Assembly (NCBI RefSeq): GCF_018343545.2 | Contig: NZ_JAGYPE020000001.1 | Location: 31,627-95,626, forward strand | Origin: Neobacillus citreus | GTDB lineage: Bacteria; Bacillota; Bacilli; Bacillales; Cytobacillaceae | Direction: 5' to 3' | DNA length: 64,000 nt | In this document: in pieces, positions 7,168 through 16,866 of the stretch | Layout of the letters: each line of letters begins with the position of its first letter | How positions within the stretch are numbered: position 1 is the first letter of the stretch | Made by a program: the position numbers and the translations under genes | The notes under the pieces: generated by a model | Database searches by the model: none | The model's input: only the letters and a program-made list of their open reading frames with translations | Told to the model about the DNA's origin: nothing

Positions 7168-8777
7168 TCCTTTCTGCCTCCTAAGGCAGCACTTTCTTTT
7201 TCCTGTTCAATCAATTTAGTCCTTAGAATCTTTCCAACTGCTGTTTTCGGAAGTTCGTCGCGAAACTCTATCAGTCTGGGAACTTTGTATCTTGCTAGAT
7301 TTTGGTTGCACCAATCTTCCACTTCTTTTTCGGTCAAGGCAGCATTTTCCTTTAGGACGATAGCTGCTTTGACCGTTTCACCACGATACGGGTCAGGAAC
7401 GCCATACACGCAAACTTCCCTTACAGCCGGAAGCTGATATAGTACCTCCTCAATTTCAAGCGGATAGATATTGTAGCCGCCGGCAATAATCATATCCTTC
7501 TTTCGTCCCACTATATAAAAATATCCATCCTCATCCATAACGGCCAAATCACCCGTAAAAAGCCAGCCATCCCTCAAAGCATGCGCGGTTTCTTCTTCAT
7601 TTTTCCAATATCCCTTCATGACTTGTGGACCTTTTACGATAAGTTCACCAGTTTCACCCACAGGCAATTCAATTGTTCCGGTAGCGATATCAACAATCCG
7701 GCAATCCGTGCTTGGGATTGGTATGCCGATACTGCCGGGCTTTCGTACCCCTTCGCTCGGATTTTTCGTCACCATCGTAGTCGCTTCTGATAATCCATAG
7801 GCTTCAATAATCGGAGCACCCGTTTTTTCCTCAAAACGATTCATGATTTCCACAGATAATGGTGCCGATCCGCTGCTGCATATTTTAATAGAATTAAGAT
7901 CTTCGGAAGTCAAATGTGGGTGGTTTAACAAGGCAATATACATAGTAGGCGAACCGCTAAAGGTGGTCGGCTTAAAATTTCTGATTGTCTCTACAAGCAA
8001 ATTTAATTCAAATCTGCTGATCGTATTAAATGTTCCGCCCCTAAAGATAGTGGTAACCATTGTCGTCAAACCCATAGCGTGAAACATTGGGGCGATACCG
8101 ATTATTCGTTCCCATGAACCTTCACTTGCTTCTCCGACACTTGATTCCTTGTTCTGATAAAGATTACTAATGAGATTGTAGTGTGAGATCATTACACCCT
8201 TCGCCCTGCCGGTTGTTCCCCCTGTATACTGCAAGATAGCTATATCATTTTCGACATCGATATTAACTTCTGGAGACGGGTTTGTTCCTTTTTCAATCCA
8301 GGCATTAAGGCTGTCTTTAACGTCCTTTTCACCCTCTGCGATAAGGACTGTTAATTTGTCTTTATAGCCGATTTGCTCGAGTTTTGGAACTTGGATGCGA
8401 TTCGTGATAAACCAAACTGCCTCGGAATCTTTTAAAATATATTCCAGTTCTCTGGGTGTATACATAGGATTGACTTGAACAACGGTGCCGCCCAAGCGTT
8501 GCACCGCAAAAAAGGAGATTATGTACTCTAGACAATTGGGAAGCATAATCGCTAACTTATCTCCTTTTTTAAAACCACTATCATATAAGGCAGAAGCTAA
8601 ACGGTCTACATCTGAGTTAAGTTGATAGTAGGTTTTCGCCTTTTGATTATCAATTACGGCAGTTTTTTCTGGATGGAGGCTGGATGTATTTTTGAGCAAA
8701 TCGTCGATGGAAACAGCGGGAGGGGTAATTTCGTATGGAACTTGTTCTGGATAAGAGAAAAACCAAGGTTTGTTCAA
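7164..8777 (-). CDS. long-chain-type acyl-CoA ligase
   Basis: A 537-residue ANL-family acyl-CoA synthetase. The P-loop-like motif QYTGGTTGRAKG lies near residue 184, the A5 region EAYGLSEATTM follows, then FTGDLAVMDEDGYFYIVGRKKD, and the C-terminal catalytic Lys in PKTAVGKILR. TTG 8777 is chosen as start because AGGAGTG lies 7-8 bases before it and it then clears the upstream gene; the longer frame from 8801 has no binding site. It is the paralogue of the ligase at 37290-38840. It sits between a phosphatase and an SDR in the operon headed by the first Liv transporter, suggesting it activates an imported acid. Confidence 0.9.
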   Translation of the reverse strand: MNKPWFFSYPEQVPYEITPPAVSIDDLLKNTSSLHPEKTAVIDNQKAKTYYQLNSDVDRLASALYDSGFKKGDKLAIMLPNCLEYIISFFAVQRLGGTVVQVNPMYTPRELEYILKDSEAVWFITNRIQVPKLEQIGYKDKLTVLIAEGEKDVKDSLNAWIEKGTNPSPEVNIDVENDIAILQYTGGTTGRAKGVMISHYNLISNLYQNKESSVGEASEGSWERIIGIAPMFHAMGLTTMVTTIFRGGTFNTISRFELNLLVETIRNFKPTTFSGSPTMYIALLNHPHLTSEDLNSIKICSSGSAPLSVEIMNRFEEKTGAPIIEAYGLSEATTMVTKNPSEGVRKPGSIGIPIPSTDCRIVDIATGTIELPVGETGELIVKGPQVMKGYWKNEEETAHALRDGWLFTGDLAVMDEDGYFYIVGRKKDMIIAGGYNIYPLEIEEVLYQLPAVREVCVYGVPDPYRGETVKAAIVLKENAALTEKEVEDWCNQNLARYKVPRLIEFRDELPKTAVGKILRTKLIEQEKESAALGGRKE

Positions 8778-8788
8778 AACATTCACTC

Positions 8789-9577
8789 CTATTCTAAACA
8801 ATAATTTTTAATGTTTTCCCTAACCTCTTCGGATATCCCGAATTCCTCTGCAATATACGTGTCAAAATCACCATAATTCCTTAATATCGCGTTATAGGCA
8901 GCATGAAGATAGTCTTCTCTTAGTGGAAAAGCATTTATTAATTGTTTATATTCTTCTGGAGTAAAATATTGTGATGCTTTTTTAAAAATGGTTTGATGAC
9001 GTTCGGCTAAGGTTAGATTTGAAAGTAAGTAATCTTCTAATACAGTTTCATAGGGTACACCCATTGTCATCAATATTAACATGGCACCTACACCCGTTCG
9101 GTCACGTCCGCCGGTACAGTGGTGGACGAGCGGCAAGTTTTCTTCCGGGCTTTTTAATAGCATCATCAATCTTTTGTAAGAAGGATTCTGTATTGGCATC
9201 TCAGTGTAAATCTTTATAAATCTTTCAACTGTGAATTGACGGTAATAGTCCGCATTAAATCCGTCGTCTTTCACAAACATATTTGTGGCAATATTTTCTT
9301 CGCTAATCGCAGAAACCCGCTCAAGTATTGCAGACCCTAGAGGCGGATCAGGCTTCCGTTCCGCCTCTTTTTGTCTGCGATAATCAAACACTCGTTTTAA
9401 TTGAAGGGTTTCTAATAAACTTACATCTTCGTCAGTTAATCCGGTTAATTCTGCTGCTCGAAAGAAGAGCCCTTTTTTTACTTTTCTGCCATCCTTTGTT
9501 GCCAGTCCGCCCATATCGCGGAAATTAACTGCTCCACTCAGTGGCAGTAGGCACTCCGGCATTATATTTTTCTTCAT
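8789..9577 (-). CDS. tyrosine-phosphatase-family protein (Y_phosphatase3 type)
   Basis: A 262-residue protein with the signature HCTGGRDRTG, giving a cysteine-phosphatase P-loop with nucleophile Cys154 and Arg160. The N-terminal NFRDMGG segment is typical of bacterial atypical protein-tyrosine or lipid phosphatases. Known relatives remove phosphate from phosphotyrosine or phosphoinositides; the substrate here is unknown. ATG 9577 is chosen for the GGTGG site 5 bases upstream. It is an unexpected neighbour for a ligase and a transporter lipoprotein, lying 11 bases upstream of the ligase start in the same operon. A phosphorylated CoA-pathway intermediate is one speculative substrate. Confidence 0.85.
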   Translation of the reverse strand: MKKNIMPECLLPLSGAVNFRDMGGLATKDGRKVKKGLFFRAAELTGLTDEDVSLLETLQLKRVFDYRRQKEAERKPDPPLGSAILERVSAISEENIATNMFVKDDGFNADYYRQFTVERFIKIYTEMPIQNPSYKRLMMLLKSPEENLPLVHHCTGGRDRTGVGAMLILMTMGVPYETVLEDYLLSNLTLAERHQTIFKKASQYFTPEEYKQLINAFPLREDYLHAAYNAILRNYGDFDTYIAEEFGISEEVRENIKNYCLE

Positions 9578-9622
9578 TCGTACCACCTATCAAATTTTAT
9601 TTAAGAATTTTAATTTCATAAG

Positions 9623-10885
9623 TTATTTTTTGGGTAAGGAAATTTTTCCTGTTTCAGGATCAAACTCAATGGAATCGGAAATTTGTTGAATTTTTCCATT
9701 CTCTGCTTTGGTCATGTACATTTTCGTAATTCCATAATGGTTCTTATCGGAGAACGATACCCCAGCATACATAGAGCCATCCCAATTATCGAATGAATTG
9801 AAGGATTTTAGGAAATTATCCCAGGTAAGGTTATCGCCAGTTCTTTTTAATGCTTCAACGAATACTTGCCCAGCCGACCAGCCGCTTTCTACAAAATTAG
9901 TTGCCTGCTCATTTGGATACGATTTCTTAAATCTTTCTTTGAAAAGTTTAATTTTTTCATTATTTTCATCATCCAAACTAATCAGAATCCCACCGCTGTA
10001 GGTTCCTTCCCAAACGTCGCCACCGGCTAATTGGAATGCATGGGTATCCCCTCCAGCAATGGAGGAAACAATGTAATTAGCCTTATCTAGACCGATTTTA
10101 TACATTGCCTTTTTCAAATTGACGACAGGACTCATCACCCCAAAATTAAAAATGGTATCTGGTTTGGCTTGTTGAAGTTTTTGAGCCTGGGCACTGAATT
10201 CCGTGTCGGCGGGAAGATAGGTCACTTCGGCGACAAGTTCGACACCAGGATATGTTTTAATCATTTCTTTTATCTTGTTATAAGGTGCTTTTCCAAAGTC
10301 ATCATTTTGATAGGCGATAGCAATTTTCTTTGCACCCAGCTCGTTGACTGCATAATTTAACATAATTTGAGCTTCCACTTCATAGTTCATCATGGTTGCC
10401 CCCATCCAATTCTTTACTGGGGGATCGACAAATCCCTTTAATCCAGTCCCTGGTAAAATGACTGGAACTCCTTTATTTATATAGTAGTCTTTTGCTGCAA
10501 GATTAGCGGCAGATCCCTGATTTCCAATGACGGCAAATACTTTATCTTCCTCGACAAGTTTCTTGGCATTCTGTGAAGCTTTTGTTGGCTGATATTGATC
10601 ATCATAAGCAATTAACTTTATTTTCCGGCCATTTACCCCGCCTTTTTCATTGATATACTGAAAATAGGTATCCATACCCTTTCGGAACGTATCATAGACA
10701 GCTACAGGTCCCGTTTGCGGAGCTGAATGTCCAACCAGGATTTCGTTCTTTGTAACCCCTTGAGCTAGTTCATTGCTATCTTTTCCAACAGTTGCATTGT
10801 TTGAACTTGTTTTCTCCCCGCTGCAAGCTGCTAATAGAAACACCATCATAAAAGCGGTGAATACAGTAAAGCCTTTTTTGACCAT
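9623..10885 (-). CDS. Liv-type ABC substrate-binding lipoprotein
   Basis: A 420-residue Leu/Ile/Val-binding-protein-family lipoprotein anchored outside the membrane. The signal peptide ends in the lipobox LLAAC with lipid-modified Cys21. The mature protein contains NEILVGHSAPQTGPVAVYD and RKIKLIAYDDQYQP, typical of type I periplasmic-binding folds. It would feed the permease and ATPases encoded at 11459-14790. It is a close paralogue of the 16867-18129 product (same length, shared TGPVA and AYDDQYQP segments). Given the CoA-ligase neighbours, carboxylic or aromatic acids are a more likely ligand than amino acids. AAGGAGGAA precedes the start. Confidence 0.9.
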   Translation of the reverse strand: MVKKGFTVFTAFMMVFLLAACSGEKTSSNNATVGKDSNELAQGVTKNEILVGHSAPQTGPVAVYDTFRKGMDTYFQYINEKGGVNGRKIKLIAYDDQYQPTKASQNAKKLVEEDKVFAVIGNQGSAANLAAKDYYINKGVPVILPGTGLKGFVDPPVKNWMGATMMNYEVEAQIMLNYAVNELGAKKIAIAYQNDDFGKAPYNKIKEMIKTYPGVELVAEVTYLPADTEFSAQAQKLQQAKPDTIFNFGVMSPVVNLKKAMYKIGLDKANYIVSSIAGGDTHAFQLAGGDVWEGTYSGGILISLDDENNEKIKLFKERFKKSYPNEQATNFVESGWSAGQVFVEALKRTGDNLTWDNFLKSFNSFDNWDGSMYAGVSFSDKNHYGITKMYMTKAENGKIQQISDSIEFDPETGKISLPKK

Positions 10886-11002
10886 TAAAATTCCTCCTTA
10901 ATTGGGAAATCGCACATAACAAAACTAATAATATGCATGTCAAGAAGCCTTACGTTTTTAACCTTCACTTGCATAGCAATGAGCTGTTCAAACTAATTTT
11001 TA

Positions 11003-11407
11003 TTATGATCTGGCACACTTGAAGTGACGGGCAATCTCATGGATCACTGGTACACCTTTTCTTGTAGCCGTATTAAACATCACAAATGTTTTCGTTGATT
11101 CGGTAATTAGAATATCGTCTTGATTATAAATCTCTTGTTTTACGGTAAAACTTTTGTTACCCACATTCATTAAAGTTGTCGTAACACTCAGAGTATCTCC
11201 CAATCTAGCTTCCTTATGGTAGGAGACATCGAATTTGAGGACAACCGTACCAAGATCTTGTTTCCTTAACTCCTTAAAATTTACTCCAGCCTGTTTGTAC
11301 CATTCTCCGACCCCTTTTTCTAAAAAAAGAATATATTTCAGGTAATTGACATGGCCAAGCTGGTCGATGTCCTCTGGTGAGACGACAATTTTTGTAGTAG
11401 TCTGCAT
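11003..11407 (-). CDS. acyl-CoA thioesterase, 4HBT hotdog family
   Basis: A 134-residue single-hotdog protein that would hydrolyse an acyl-CoA, releasing CoA. The motif SPEDIDQLGHVNYLKY carries the Asp and GHVN arrangement of 4-hydroxybenzoyl-CoA thioesterase/YbgC-type enzymes. ATG 11407 is favoured for the AGAGAGGG site; an in-frame ATG at 11437 would add ten residues. It lies between livF and livK of the first transporter operon and may relieve CoA trapping when an imported acid is over-activated. That role is inferred. Confidence 0.84.
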   Translation of the reverse strand: MQTTTKIVVSPEDIDQLGHVNYLKYILFLEKGVGEWYKQAGVNFKELRKQDLGTVVLKFDVSYHKEARLGDTLSVTTTLMNVGNKSFTVKQEIYNQDDILITESTKTFVMFNTATRKGVPVIHEIARHFKCARS

Positions 11408-11458
11408 TCGTTTCCCTCTCTTCATCACATTCCGCATCTATGGATGCTCCCAATTATT

Positions 11459-12160
11459 TTACCCGCCAAGATAAAGTCGGCGGACTTCATCATTATTTCT
11501 TAAATCCTTGGAATGTCCTTCCAAAGCAATATGTCCGTTTTCCAATACATACGCATAATCAGAAATCCCAAGTGCCATGTTGGCATTTTGTTCCACCAGC
11601 AAAATGGAAGTGCCATCTTTGTTGATTTTTTTGATGATTTCAAAAATTTCCTTCACAAGAATAGGGGCAATTCCCAGGGATGGTTCATCTAATAAAAGAA
11701 TCTTCGGCTTCCCCATTAACGACCTTCCTATGGCAAGCATTTGCTGTTCTCCGCCGCTCAGTGTTCCCGCTTTTTGTTTGACCCTTTCTTTTAACCTTGG
11801 AAAATATAAAAATACCTTTTCTAAATCCTCTTTAACATTTTTATCTTTGCGGCTATAGGCGCCAATTTTTAAATTTTCCTCCACTGTTAATAATGGAAAA
11901 ACCCTTCTGTTTTCCGGGCAATGAATAATTCCTTTCTTGACAACCTTGCTCGGGCTGTCTTTCAACATGGATTGACCATCCATTTCATAGGAGCCTTTTT
12001 TTGGCTGAATGAGTCTTGAAATCATCTTTAGTGTTGTTGATTTACCAGCGCCATTTCCGCCTAGCAAAGATACAATCTTTCCATCCTCCACCGTCATGTT
12101 CAGTCCTCTTAATGCATGGACATGGCCATAATAGACATGCACATCAGACAATTTGAGCAT
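11459..12160 (-). CDS. livF: Liv-type ABC transporter ATPase LivF
   Basis: A 233-residue cytoplasmic ATPase subunit. Walker A GGNGAGKST lies at 34-42, the signature LSGGEQQ near 135, and Walker B ILLLDEPS near 157. The short length and HCPENRRVFPLLTV segment are typical of LivF. It overlaps livG by 17 bases, with GGGAGG upstream of the ATG. Together with LivG, LivM and LivH it powers import of the ligand bound by one or both flanking LivK proteins. Confidence 0.93.
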   Translation of the reverse strand: MLKLSDVHVYYGHVHALRGLNMTVEDGKIVSLLGGNGAGKSTTLKMISRLIQPKKGSYEMDGQSMLKDSPSKVVKKGIIHCPENRRVFPLLTVEENLKIGAYSRKDKNVKEDLEKVFLYFPRLKERVKQKAGTLSGGEQQMLAIGRSLMGKPKILLLDEPSLGIAPILVKEIFEIIKKINKDGTSILLVEQNANMALGISDYAYVLENGHIALEGHSKDLRNNDEVRRLYLGG

Positions 12161-12920
12161 TCTCTTCGACCTCCCCTAAATAAGCTTCAATAACCACTGG
12201 ATTTTTTTGAATTTCTTGGGGGGTGCCTTCTGCAATCTTTTGACCAAAATTCATCACCGTTACAAAATCTGACACTTCCATTACAAGCGACATATCATGT
12301 TCAATCACAAGGACTGTATAATTCATTTCTTTCTTTAAGCGGAGGATGAGCTCGCTGATTTTTTTCGTCTCCACTGGATTCATCCCAGCTACCGGCTCAT
12401 CGAGTAAGATTAGCTTTGGTGAAGAAATGATGGCTCTTCCGATATCCACCATTTTTTGATAACCAAATGGAAGATTTCTTACCTTCTCATTCGCTAAATC
12501 GGATATTGAAAGTAATTCCATCACTTCATAAGCTTTTTTAATTGATTCTTTTTCTGTCTTTTTAACAGAAGGCAAATTTAACGAAATCGAAAAAATATTC
12601 TTTTTCAAGGTTGGGTGCAGCCCTACTAGCAAATTGTCAAGGACAGTCATTTTTGCAAACAATTCTACATTTTGAAAACTTCTCGCAATCCCCTCATGGA
12701 TGACTTGATGGGGTTTAAGTTTTAAAATATTTTTTCCATTAAAATTGATTGTGCCGGCAGCTGGAGTATAGAAACGGCTGATGCAATTGAAAACAGTCGT
12801 TTTACCAGCGCCGTTTGGACCGATGATTGAATAAATATTTCCTTGAGGCACTTCAAAAGAAAGATCTTTAACCGCGGTTACGCCGGCAAATTTTACGGTC
12901 ACATCGTTAAACGTTAGCAT
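12144..12920 (-). CDS. livG: Liv-type ABC transporter ATPase LivG
   Basis: A 258-residue ATPase subunit with Walker A GPNGAGKTT, the LivG-type signature LPFGYQKMVDIGRA in place of LSGGQ, and Walker B LILLDEPVAGMNP. ATG 12920 is chosen because AAGGAGGTG lies in front; a longer frame to 12971 would run far into livM. It overlaps livM by 14 bases. It pairs with LivF on the membrane permease. Confidence 0.93.
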   Translation of the reverse strand: MLTFNDVTVKFAGVTAVKDLSFEVPQGNIYSIIGPNGAGKTTVFNCISRFYTPAAGTINFNGKNILKLKPHQVIHEGIARSFQNVELFAKMTVLDNLLVGLHPTLKKNIFSISLNLPSVKKTEKESIKKAYEVMELLSISDLANEKVRNLPFGYQKMVDIGRAIISSPKLILLDEPVAGMNPVETKKISELILRLKKEMNYTVLVIEHDMSLVMEVSDFVTVMNFGQKIAEGTPQEIQKNPVVIEAYLGEVEENAQIV

Positions 12921-13917
12921 CCCTAGCAGCACCTCCTTGTTCAAGGTCAGAAAGATAAACTTCCGGTTCATCCAATACTTTTTTGCTTGGTTTTTTTATC
13001 TTGAATAATTCCAGCAATGATATTATCCCATTTGGACGGAAAAGAATGATTCCGACAATGGCAATTCCAATTATAATATTGGTCAACCCGATTAATGATT
13101 TCGTTAATTCAGGCAGTACTGTAAAGATAATGGCACCGATAATGGCACCTGGAATAGAAGCCAGGCCGCCAATGACAATCATCCCAAGTAACAAAAATGA
13201 CGTAAACACGGAAAAATCGTTCGGGCTGACGAACCCGATCCAATAACCATAAAGTCCGCCGGCAATTCCTGTAAAAAAAGCGCTAATCACAAACATCAGT
13301 GTTTTGTATAAAGGAACGTTAATTCCGGTAGCCTGGGCAGCAACCTCACTTTCTCGAATGGCGACAAAAGCCCTGCCCAATCTGCTTTTCACAATATTAT
13401 GGAGAATCCATGTGATTAAAACAGTCATTAAAATAATGACGTAAATAAATTGACTATCGCTGGACAACCATTCCGGCCGGGCAAGAGGAAGACCAGAATA
13501 CCCGCCAGTAAGGGAATCCCAGTTAAGTGCAATCTGTGGAATGGACAGACCAAACCCTAACGATACGACGGCAAGAAAGTTACCGCTAAGCCGCACCGCA
13601 GGCAGTCCAATAAGTAAACCGATGATGCCTGTAATCACTCCTGATAACGGGAGAACAAGCAAGAAAGGAAGACCTAATTTGGTCGTCAGGATGGCAACTG
13701 TATAACCTCCCACCGACAAAAAGCCTGCGTGGCCGATGGAAACCTGGCCGCCAAAGCCAATTAATAAATCCAATGCCATTGCGGTAATGGCATATACACA
13801 AACCATAACGAAAATAGAAATAAGATAAACCGATTGTCCAACGATAAAAGGATAAGCAAGGAATAAAAGAACGAGTAAAAATAACCAAGGTTTACGATTT
13901 GTAAATAGCTGTTTCAA
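12907..13917 (-). CDS. livM: Liv-type ABC permease LivM
   Basis: A 336-residue inner-membrane permease with about nine hydrophobic segments. The family motifs GHAGFLSVGGYTVAIL and GGLASIPGAIIGAI (EAA-like loop contacting the ATPase) are visible. TTG 13917 is the likely start, preceded by AAAGGTG. It lies 6 bases after livH and overlaps livG. The C-terminal tail after the last membrane segment is charged. Confidence 0.92.
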   Translation of the reverse strand: MKQLFTNRKPWLFLLVLLFLAYPFIVGQSVYLISIFVMVCVYAITAMALDLLIGFGGQVSIGHAGFLSVGGYTVAILTTKLGLPFLLVLPLSGVITGIIGLLIGLPAVRLSGNFLAVVSLGFGLSIPQIALNWDSLTGGYSGLPLARPEWLSSDSQFIYVIILMTVLITWILHNIVKSRLGRAFVAIRESEVAAQATGINVPLYKTLMFVISAFFTGIAGGLYGYWIGFVSPNDFSVFTSFLLLGMIVIGGLASIPGAIIGAIIFTVLPELTKSLIGLTNIIIGIAIVGIILFRPNGIISLLELFKIKKPSKKVLDEPEVYLSDLEQGGAARDANV

Positions 13918-13923
13918 TTCACA

Positions 13924-14790
13924 TCACACCTTTTTTACAATTTTTGCTCCCCCAAATATTCCTTGAGGACGGATGTACAACACCACAACAATCAATAGAA
14001 ATGTAAAGACAATTTTCAGTTCTGGGGCCACATAATAACTGACTAAATTTTCAAAAACTCCAACGATTAATCCACCAATAACCGCACCCGGCAAGCTATT
14101 AAACCCACCCAGAACAGCACCGGCGAAAGCGATAATCAAAACCTCTCCCATCATATTTGGACTTAAAAAAGTTACTGGGGCTGTCATCATCCCAGCTATA
14201 CCGCCGAGTGCAGTACCAATCGCCCAAGCTCCCATAAAAACGCCGGAAACCTTAATTCCCATTAGCTCTGAAGCCATAATATCCTGTGAGGCAGCACGCA
14301 TCCCTAAGCCAGCTTTTGTAAATCGGAATAATAGGAAGAACAGCAGCATCAGAACCAACGTTAACCCAACCGTAAAGATTTCGTTAGTCGATATAAAAAC
14401 ACTGCCAAGTTTAAAAGGATCACCATGGAATGCCTCCGGGAACGAAGTGGGCTGATACCCCCATTTAAGTCCGGCCAGCCCATTAAATATCATAAACAGT
14501 CCTAATGTAAGCACCACTTGATTTAAATGCGGCGCGGATTGAACCCTTTTCATAATCAACACATAAACCACTATTCCGAAAACTAAGGCAAATAAAAGCG
14601 CTAAACCAAGTGATGCTAAATAAGGGAATCCATATTTCGATAAAAAGACATAACTGATAAAGGTTGTGATCATGGCCATTTCGCCATGCGCAAAATTGGC
14701 AACTTCAGTTGTTTTAAAAATTAATACAAGCCCTAATGCTGCTAATGCATAGATACAACCAAAAATTAAGCCGCTGGCAATGATTTGCAT
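13924..14790 (-). CDS. livH: Liv-type ABC permease LivH
   Basis: A 288-residue permease with FAHGEMAMITTFISYV near the N-terminus and GGFNSLPGAVIGGLIVG near the C-terminus, both hallmarks of LivH. GAAGGTG precedes the ATG. It follows a carboxylate-CoA ligase gene by 18 bases, so ligase and importer are expressed together, which argues that the imported ligand is the ligase substrate. Confidence 0.92.
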   Translation of the reverse strand: MQIIASGLIFGCIYALAALGLVLIFKTTEVANFAHGEMAMITTFISYVFLSKYGFPYLASLGLALLFALVFGIVVYVLIMKRVQSAPHLNQVVLTLGLFMIFNGLAGLKWGYQPTSFPEAFHGDPFKLGSVFISTNEIFTVGLTLVLMLLFFLLFRFTKAGLGMRAASQDIMASELMGIKVSGVFMGAWAIGTALGGIAGMMTAPVTFLSPNMMGEVLIIAFAGAVLGGFNSLPGAVIGGLIVGVFENLVSYYVAPELKIVFTFLLIVVVLYIRPQGIFGGAKIVKKV

Positions 14791-14808
14791 ACGTTTATCA
14801 CCTTCCGC

Positions 14809-16437
14809 TTATTTATTTGCTGCTTCGAGACTTTGTTTTAAAATATAACGCTGGATTTTTCCGCTCGGTGTCTTAGGGAGGGTTTCAACAAATTCAACTT
14901 CTCGTGGGTATTGATGTTTTGATAGCTTTGCTTTTACGAAAACACTTAATTCGTCAGCTAACTCTGAGGAAGATTTATGAGATGATTTAAGAACTACATA
15001 TGCTTTTACAATTTCTCCTTTAACAGGATCCGGTTTCCCGATAACAGCAGCTTCAGCTACGGCAGGATGTTCTAATAGGGTGCTCTCCACTTCAAAAGGA
15101 CCAATTCGGTAGCCTGCGCTAGAAATGATGTCATCTGCTCTGCCTTGGAACCAATAATAGCCGTCATCATCTTTACTCGCTAGATCCCCGGTCCGAAACC
15201 AATTTCCTGTTATTTTTTCTGCCGTTTTCTTTGGATCATTCCAATAACCTAGAAAGAAGTACGGAAATGCGTGTATATCTACGGCGATTTGACCCGCTTC
15301 ACCGACTTCTACCGGATATCCCTGCTCATCTAATAAAGCAATATTATAACCGGGAGTCGGCAGACCCATTGATCCAGGCTTTACCATCATATCTGTGACG
15401 TTATAGTTATTTACAATCATCCCAGTTTCGGTTGATCCATAGTGATCATAGATTTCCCGGCCAAAATTATCTTTAAAGAAGCGGACAACTTCTGCATTTA
15501 ATGGTTCACCAGCACTTGAGAACTGTTTTACATTTAATGAATATTTCTTTACTAAATCAGGACCGGCAGCCATCATCATTCTGTACGCCGTTGGGGCATA
15601 TGCAAAGTTTGTAACATTATATTGTTCTAGTAATTGATAATATTTTTCCACCTGGAAAGGGCCTTTATATACGACGATGGATATACCGAGACTTAATGGG
15701 CATAATGTACAGTTCATCAAGCCATATGCCCAGCCCATATCCGCCCCTCCGAGGAACCTATCATCGTTTTCTATACCCATTGCATATCGCATGTACGGGT
15801 AGGTGCTGATTAGTATTTTGTGAGCCCAAACGGCCCCTTTTGGCATGCCGGTTGAACCAGAGGTGTATTGGATGACACTTGGATCCATTATGGATGTTGG
15901 CTCTGTTTCATGTTCAGAAGAGAATTGTTGGATAAACTCCCAGAAGGTTAATCCATTACCCGATACACCATCAGTTAATAGAAGCTCACAAGATACCTGT
16001 TGACCTTCAATTTTTTTGGCCTGTTCCTGGTTCGTTACTAAAATTTTGCAATCAGCATCTTTTAATCGATACGTAATGGCCTCTGGGCCGAAAGCCGTAA
16101 ACATTGGAACATAAATAGCACCTATTTTCCATGTTGCAAGGACTGTCAAAATTAATTCCATGTCCTTCCCCAGGAGACCTGCCACACGATCGCCCCTTTT
16201 TACTCCTAGCGACCGAAGTGCATTCGCCATCCGATTGGATTGTTCTTTTAAGCGGAAATAGGTCCAGACATCCTTATTTCCTTTTTCATCCTCCCAATAG
16301 ATAGCGATACGATTCGGGTCATCCGCCCACCTATCACAACATTCATGTGCTATATTAAGCTTTTCATGAACATTCCAATCATAGGTTTTAACTACTTTTT
16401 CCCACGAGAAATCATCCCTTAATTCTGCATAATTCAA
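14809..16437 (-). CDS. acetyl-CoA-synthetase-like (ACSM/benzoate-CoA ligase type) acyl-CoA ligase
   Basis: A 542-residue ANL enzyme that differs from the other ligases here. The N-terminus (NIAHECCDRW...IAIYWEDEKG) and QYTSGSTGMPKG match medium-chain or aryl acyl-CoA synthetases related to AcsA. DHYGSTETGM, RTGDLASKDDDGYYWFQGR and the catalytic Lys in PKTPSGKIQR are all present. TTG 16437 is the start, with GAGGTGA upstream. It is the first gene of the livHMGF operon and lies downstream of a 13/14 cre-like site. Likely substrates are medium-chain or aromatic acids. Confidence 0.88.
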   Translation of the reverse strand: MNYAELRDDFSWEKVVKTYDWNVHEKLNIAHECCDRWADDPNRIAIYWEDEKGNKDVWTYFRLKEQSNRMANALRSLGVKRGDRVAGLLGKDMELILTVLATWKIGAIYVPMFTAFGPEAITYRLKDADCKILVTNQEQAKKIEGQQVSCELLLTDGVSGNGLTFWEFIQQFSSEHETEPTSIMDPSVIQYTSGSTGMPKGAVWAHKILISTYPYMRYAMGIENDDRFLGGADMGWAYGLMNCTLCPLSLGISIVVYKGPFQVEKYYQLLEQYNVTNFAYAPTAYRMMMAAGPDLVKKYSLNVKQFSSAGEPLNAEVVRFFKDNFGREIYDHYGSTETGMIVNNYNVTDMMVKPGSMGLPTPGYNIALLDEQGYPVEVGEAGQIAVDIHAFPYFFLGYWNDPKKTAEKITGNWFRTGDLASKDDDGYYWFQGRADDIISSAGYRIGPFEVESTLLEHPAVAEAAVIGKPDPVKGEIVKAYVVLKSSHKSSSELADELSVFVKAKLSKHQYPREVEFVETLPKTPSGKIQRYILKQSLEAANK

Positions 16438-16866
16438 TTTTTGTCACCTCGTTTAAATTTTTTATTTAATCAGAAACCGCTTACAATAATATAACTTTCA
16501 ACTGTACAGTATGTAATTCATGAATGCTATTTTTTCCAATTTAGTATTGATTATATAATACCGAGCAATATTTGTACATATTTTTCTAAATATTATTAAT
16601 TTTACAAAAATTATTACAACATAATGATTTTACAAAGATTTTGTTAACTCCATCTATATTTAATAATAATAGATATGATATTTTCACGATTTGATTACTT
16701 TTTTTGAATACTAGTTTGAATTATTTTAATTTTTAAATAATTAACTTGCAATTTAAATCAAATCTCTTTACACTTATTCTTGAGAGTTTTTAAGGATGTA
16801 AGCGCTTTTTTAATAGTGTTTTGTTCTTTACTCTTAAAGTGAATCTTTGATTGGGGGTAAATTTTT
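16438..16866. promoter_or_regulatory. divergent intergenic region between ligase-liv operon and livK-like gene
   Basis: This 429-base AT-rich gap must hold promoters for both directions. Besides the cre-like site at 16472-16485 there is TGTAAGCGCTTTTT at 16797-16810, which fits 12 of 14 cre positions, close to the plus-strand gene. Repeated ATTTTACAAA tracts around 16610-16640 may be regulator sites. No gene is visible. Confidence 0.5.
16472..16485 (-). promoter_or_regulatory. cre-like site in front of the ligase-liv operon
   Basis: AGAAACCGCTTACA matches 13 of 14 positions of TGWAANCGNTNWCA. It lies 35-48 bases upstream of the TTG at 16437. Catabolite repression of the uptake operon is inferred. 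Confidence 0.45.
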
